Part shown: positions 7,381 to 9,956 of the stretch, one piece after another
Numbering within the stretch: position 1 is the first letter of the stretch
Layout: every line of letters begins with the position of its first letter
Assembly: GCA_013152995.1 (NCBI GenBank)
Contig: JAADFH010000038.1
Coordinates: 1-9,956, forward strand
DNA length: 9,956 nt
Source of the DNA: Methanobacteriota archaeon
GTDB taxonomy: Archaea > Hydrothermarchaeota > Hydrothermarchaeia > Hydrothermarchaeales > BMS3B
Reading direction: 5' to 3'
Notes under the pieces: model-generated
Told to the model about the DNA's origin: nothing
The model's database searches: none
Seen by the model: only the letters and a program-made list of their open reading frames with translations
Made by a program: the position numbers and the translations under genes

Positions 7381-7525
7381 AAATTTAATTGATAAGTTGC
7401 CTACATTGCGAAAACTTGCCAGAGATGGGCTGCTGAGCGAAGAGGAGGAGACACTGCTGCGGGAATTGGAGAAACTCGCACAAATTAGGGGGGCTCGAGA
7501 TGACCAGCTTCGAAGCGGCAGGTGA
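7367..7525 (+). CDS. Small helical protein of unknown function
   Basis: 52 aa, starting MAILKNLIDKLPTLRKLA and followed by a leucine/glutamate-rich stretch (LLSEEEETLLRELEKLAQI) likely to form one or two amphipathic helices or a short coiled coil. GGAGGG lies about 8 nt before the ATG, within the end of the upstream gene, and the two genes overlap by 14 nt. The 3' end overlaps the replication ATPase gene by 26 nt in another frame. The good ribosome site and nested overlaps argue that it is translated. It could be a regulator or a partner of the ATPase; I do not recognise a family. Confidence 0.6.
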   Translation: MAILKNLIDKLPTLRKLARDGLLSEEEETLLRELEKLAQIRGARDDQLRSGR

Positions 7526-9677
7526 GGATTTCATCATCAATGTGCGAAGAGACGGTCCTAAAAAGGTGCTAATAACCTTGAAATCCGCCGATGGCGTTAC
7601 TATAATGCCAGGTGTTGCTATAAATCCGCACAATCTACGCAGTCGACGTGATGTAATTCATGAAATTATAAATTTAATTGAAATAGAGTATGGAAAATTA
7701 AGTAAAGATGAAAAAGAAGGTGTAACGGCAGCATTACTAACAGAATTAGAGAAAATAACAGAACAATGTGAAAATAGTAATCAGGATGGTGAGAGAGCAC
7801 CGCTGGCGAAGCGACTAATAGAGTTAGGGCTCGAGCGATTCATACTGTTTAGGGATGAGCATAACAAAGCATTCGCGGCGGTGAAACTCAACGGAAAGAG
7901 CATAGCGGTAATGCCGGTGAGGAGCCGGGACTTCAGGAATCTCCTACATCGCCTGCTCTGGGAGAGAGAGGGCAGAGCTGCCAACCCCGAAGCAATTAGC
8001 AGCGCAATTGCAACCTTGGAAGCTATCGCATGCTTTGAAGGGGAGCAGCATAGGCTCAGCTTGCGGGTGGCATGGAAAGACGGGAAGATGCTCTACGACA
8101 TGGGGCGCCCGGACTGGAAACTTATAGAAATAGACGCCCAAGGCTGGCGCTATGTGGGGCATCAGGAGCCTATATTTAGGCGTTACCAGCATATGCAGGC
8201 ACAAGTGGAGCCGGACCCCGAAGCTAAGCCAGAGGACTTCAAGAGGCTGCTGAGGCATATACGCATAGCCAACGGAGACGGGTTATTATACCTGTGCAAC
8301 GTTGCGAGCTTCTTAATCCCAGATATACCTCACCCTATACCCGTAGCCTATGGTGCGCAGGGGAGCGGAAAGACCACAGCTTATGAGATGACCAGGCGGG
8401 TGGTGGACCCCTCCAGCCTGGAGGTTCTGAGCTTCCCGCATGATAATAAGGAGCTAATCCAGAAGCTGGCGCATAACTATGTTGCTCTCTTTGACAATGT
8501 GAGCAAGCTCAGCAAGGAGCAGAGCGATATACTATGTAGAGCCGTAACGGGGACAGCACAGAGTAAGCGAGAGCTATACACCGATGACGAAGATTTTTAC
8601 TACCGGTTTATCCGCTGCGTGGGGACCAACGGGATAAATATCTCAGGGCTCGAGCCGGACTTTCAGGACAGGGCGATAATCTACGAGCTGGAGCGAATCC
8701 CCGTAACCGAGCGTAAGCCTATCAGAGAGGTTAAAGAAGCCTTTGAGAGGGACCTGCCAAAGATCGTGGGCGGCTTATTCTCGGCTATCTCTAAAGCTAT
8801 GGCGATAGTGGGGGAAGTGAGGAGGGAACTTACCACGCTTCCGAGAATGGCGGACTTCACGGTGTGGGGCGAGGCAATTGCAAGAGCGCTGGGCTACGAG
8901 CCTCTGGAGTTTTTCAACGCTTACATGAAGAAGCTCAGGAGGCAGAACAGAGAGGTTCTTGAAGCTGATGCGATTGGCGACCTGCTGATTAAATTCATGG
9001 AGAACCGGGATAGCTGGGAGGGAACACCCACCAAGCTACTCAGGGAGCTCACCCAGCTGGCAGGGGAGTATGGAGTGGATAAGATTAAGGGCTTCCCGAG
9101 GGCACCACACACCCTTACCAGGCGGCTTAATAAGTTGACCCCAAACCTCGCTGAGGAGGGGATAACCATAGAGAGGTATGAAACAGGCGGCGGTAAGAAC
9201 AACAAACGCCAGATCAGGATCACCCGGCGGGATCCGGGTAAAGGTGAGGGTGAGGACATAGATAGAAACAAAGCACCGGAGAAGTGTGGGGCAAAAGCGT
9301 TACAAGCGTTACAGCGTTACCCACCGGGACCGGAAGAGAGTAACGCTATGGTAACGCTTTCCGCCGAGGATGGAGAAAGCGTTACAAAAGCGTTACCAGA
9401 TTCTCCAGGACCGAGTAACGGTAGTAACACAAGTAACGCTTTCGCCCATACCTTCTCTGCCGACTTGCGCGCGCGGCTTATTGAGGTCTTGCGCTGCATC
9501 CCACCGGGCAAGCGCTGGAGGCTGGGGCATCGCGGAGTGCTGAGGGTGAGGCTTGAAGACTGGCAGGCAGCGGTGACAACACTCAGGCTGGGGAGAGATT
9601 GGCGACCAGAAGGCGTGAGGATTGTTGGGAGCTTTCTGGAGATTCCACTAAGCCTGATCGGTGGTGAGGAGTTATGA
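7500..9677 (+). CDS. Replicative AAA+/SF3-like helicase-type ATPase with C-terminal winged helix
   Basis: 725 aa. Residues 284-293 hold the Walker A motif YGAQGSGKTT, the Walker B-like strand is YVALFDN (327-333), a sensor-type strand with polar residue is RCVGTNGIN (372-380), and DRAIIYELERI (390-400) supplies a candidate arginine finger. With CRAVTG and ELYTDD between them, this is the ATPase found on many phages and plasmids in place of a replicative helicase. Residues about 505-575 look like a winged helix, as in P4-type primase/helicases. A proline/serine/asparagine-rich linker (about 598-650) is encoded by the 8-mer repeat array. A further basic domain fills 651-725. No primase motifs are evident in the first 250 residues; a primase would have to come from elsewhere. 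GGGGGG lies about 7 nt before the ATG. Its stop overlaps the next start (ATGA). The stretch encoding residues about 51-97 is far more AT-rich than the rest. Confidence 0.82.
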   Translation: MTSFEAAGEDFIINVRRDGPKKVLITLKSADGVTIMPGVAINPHNLRSRRDVIHEIINLIEIEYGKLSKDEKEGVTAALLTELEKITEQCENSNQDGERAPLAKRLIELGLERFILFRDEHNKAFAAVKLNGKSIAVMPVRSRDFRNLLHRLLWEREGRAANPEAISSAIATLEAIACFEGEQHRLSLRVAWKDGKMLYDMGRPDWKLIEIDAQGWRYVGHQEPIFRRYQHMQAQVEPDPEAKPEDFKRLLRHIRIANGDGLLYLCNVASFLIPDIPHPIPVAYGAQGSGKTTAYEMTRRVVDPSSLEVLSFPHDNKELIQKLAHNYVALFDNVSKLSKEQSDILCRAVTGTAQSKRELYTDDEDFYYRFIRCVGTNGINISGLEPDFQDRAIIYELERIPVTERKPIREVKEAFERDLPKIVGGLFSAISKAMAIVGEVRRELTTLPRMADFTVWGEAIARALGYEPLEFFNAYMKKLRRQNREVLEADAIGDLLIKFMENRDSWEGTPTKLLRELTQLAGEYGVDKIKGFPRAPHTLTRRLNKLTPNLAEEGITIERYETGGGKNNKRQIRITRRDPGKGEGEDIDRNKAPEKCGAKALQALQRYPPGPEESNAMVTLSAEDGESVTKALPDSPGPSNGSNTSNAFAHTFSADLRARLIEVLRCIPPGKRWRLGHRGVLRVRLEDWQAAVTTLRLGRDWRPEGVRIVGSFLEIPLSLIGGEEL
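7651..7790. other. AT-rich patch inside the ATPase gene
   Basis: By hand count about 37 of 140 bases are G or C (26 percent), while the flanking coding sequence is clearly GC-rich. The patch encodes residues about 51-97 and the reading frame continues through it. It may mark a recombination joint between two sources, or a DNA-unwinding segment. Confidence 0.6.
9296..9440. repeat. Mirror-symmetric iteron-like array (AGCGTTAC / GTAACGCT)
   Basis: Ten copies lie inside the ATPase gene. Forward AGCGTTAC: 9296, 9305, 9313, 9378, 9389. Reverse GTAACGCT: 9340, 9351, 9433, plus degenerate copies at 9415 (7 of 8) and 9424 (6 of 8). The order is >>> << >> <<<, which is its own reverse complement, and pairs mirror around about 9368. 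Start-plus-end sums are 18736 for four pairs and 18735 for the fifth. Gaps between opposing groups are 19, 19 and 18 nt, and paired copies start 11 nt apart, about one helical turn. The central pair extends to exact 11-bp arms GTAACGCTTTC/GAAAGCGTTAC. The copies encode ALQ, SNA, VTL, SVT and ALP, so they fall in different codon phases. Most likely an initiator-binding array or origin; binding by the host protein's winged helix is inference. Confidence 0.85.
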
Positions 9678-9952
9678 CTTCGTGGAGAAAAGCCTTACGT
9701 GAGCTTGAGCGTGAGCAGGGGGCTGCGGTGGCTGCTGTTATAATCCGCGGGAAGCCATCCGCTGTTAGGGCAGCGATTGAATGGCTCAGAGCCGGCGATT
9801 TGCCTGTGAAGGTGCTCTCAGCCCACGTGCGCAGCGCTAACATTTACTTTATGCGCATAACCCCTGAGCTGCGCGCTGATCTCAAAAAGCTCAGACGCAG
9901 GCAGCGGCGAGGAGGTGATAACAGTGGCAAGGCTAAGCTATCCACGGAATAG
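9674..9952 (+). CDS. Hypothetical protein, small alpha/beta, basic C-terminus
   Basis: 92 aa of unknown function. The ATG overlaps the stop of the ATPase gene as ATGA and follows GGTGAGGAG closely, so the two are probably translationally coupled. The pattern is a helix (WRKALRELEREQG), a strand (AAVAAVIIRG), a helix (SAVRAAIEWLRAG), strands (VKVLSAHV and NIYFMRIT) and a strongly basic tail (LKKLRRRQRRGG), which would suit a nucleic-acid-binding accessory protein. Its position after the replication ATPase suggests a role in replication or copy control, but nothing identifies the function. Confidence 0.65.
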   Translation: MTSWRKALRELEREQGAAVAAVIIRGKPSAVRAAIEWLRAGDLPVKVLSAHVRSANIYFMRITPELRADLKKLRRRQRRGGDNSGKAKLSTE

Positions 9953-9956
9953 AAAG
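9924..9956 (+). CDS. Start of a further gene, truncated by the window end
   Basis: A GTG at 9924 is preceded by an ideal ribosome site GGAGGTGAT (9911-9919) with 4 nt between. The visible peptide is MARLSYPRNRK in the frame +1 relative to the 92-aa gene, which it would overlap by 29 nt, matching the overlap habit of the other genes here. Only eleven codons are visible, so no function can be given. Confidence 0.5.
   Translation, partial: MARLSYPRNRK

Larger units (their letters stand above)
5291..9956. mobile_element. Candidate integrated plasmid- or virus-like element (left part; right end outside window)
   Basis: Starting right beside a housekeeping operon, this block holds a tyrosine recombinase, a winged-helix regulator, small control-type proteins, a replicative ATPase with an internal repeat array, and unknown small genes. 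This set is typical of integrated archaeal plasmids or viruses. No attachment-site repeat or tRNA gene was found inside the window, so the left boundary at about 5232-5290 is only inferred from gene content and the right end is not seen. No structural virus genes or conjugation genes are visible in this part. Confidence 0.55.

Noticed and set aside
9296..9440. CRISPR array
   Set aside because: Repeats are only 8 bp, in both orientations, lie within a coding frame, and spacers are 0-19 nt.

Overview
This window looks like a piece of a GC-rich archaeal, probably euryarchaeal, chromosome next to an integrated plasmid- or virus-like element. The archaeal assignment rests on an archaeal-type valyl-tRNA synthetase, a standalone DNA ligase D-type 3'-phosphoesterase of the kind known from archaea, TATA-like boxes placed for leaderless transcripts, and overlapping genes with Shine-Dalgarno sites. 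I cannot fix the genus from the sequence.

Left part (5-5204, all on the minus strand): four tightly packed genes transcribed right to left. The order is a metallo-beta-lactamase-fold hydrolase, valS (valyl-tRNA synthetase), a TrkH/KtrB-type potassium channel subunit, and the standalone 3'-phosphoesterase. Neighbours overlap by 1 nt, are 9 nt apart, and overlap by 4 nt, so they probably form one operon. The content is ordinary housekeeping: translation, ion uptake, DNA end processing.

Boundary (5205-5290): a short divergent promoter region with TATA-like boxes on both strands. It separates the chromosomal operon from the rightward block.

Right part (5291 to the window end): a candidate mobile element. 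It has a tyrosine recombinase with a coiled-coil tail, a convergent winged-helix regulator, and a 127-bp divergent control region carrying four alternating GCAAAA half-sites. Rightward from there run two small proteins (the first AbrB-like), a large AAA+/SF3-like replicative ATPase with a C-terminal winged helix, a 92-aa unknown protein, and the first codons of another gene cut by the window edge. These rightward genes overlap and probably form a replication operon under the control of the divergent regulator.

The most striking signal lies inside the ATPase gene at 9296-9440. Ten copies of the 8-mer AGCGTTAC/GTAACGCT (eight exact, two degenerate) are ordered >>> << >> <<< as five mirror pairs around about position 9368. 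Four pairs are exactly symmetric in coordinate and the fifth is off by one base. The copies are read in all three codon phases, so the constraint appears to act on DNA rather than protein. The likeliest reading is a replication origin or initiator-binding array inside its own replication gene.

No tRNA, rRNA, CRISPR array or transposase was seen. No gene-free stretch exceeds 300 bases.
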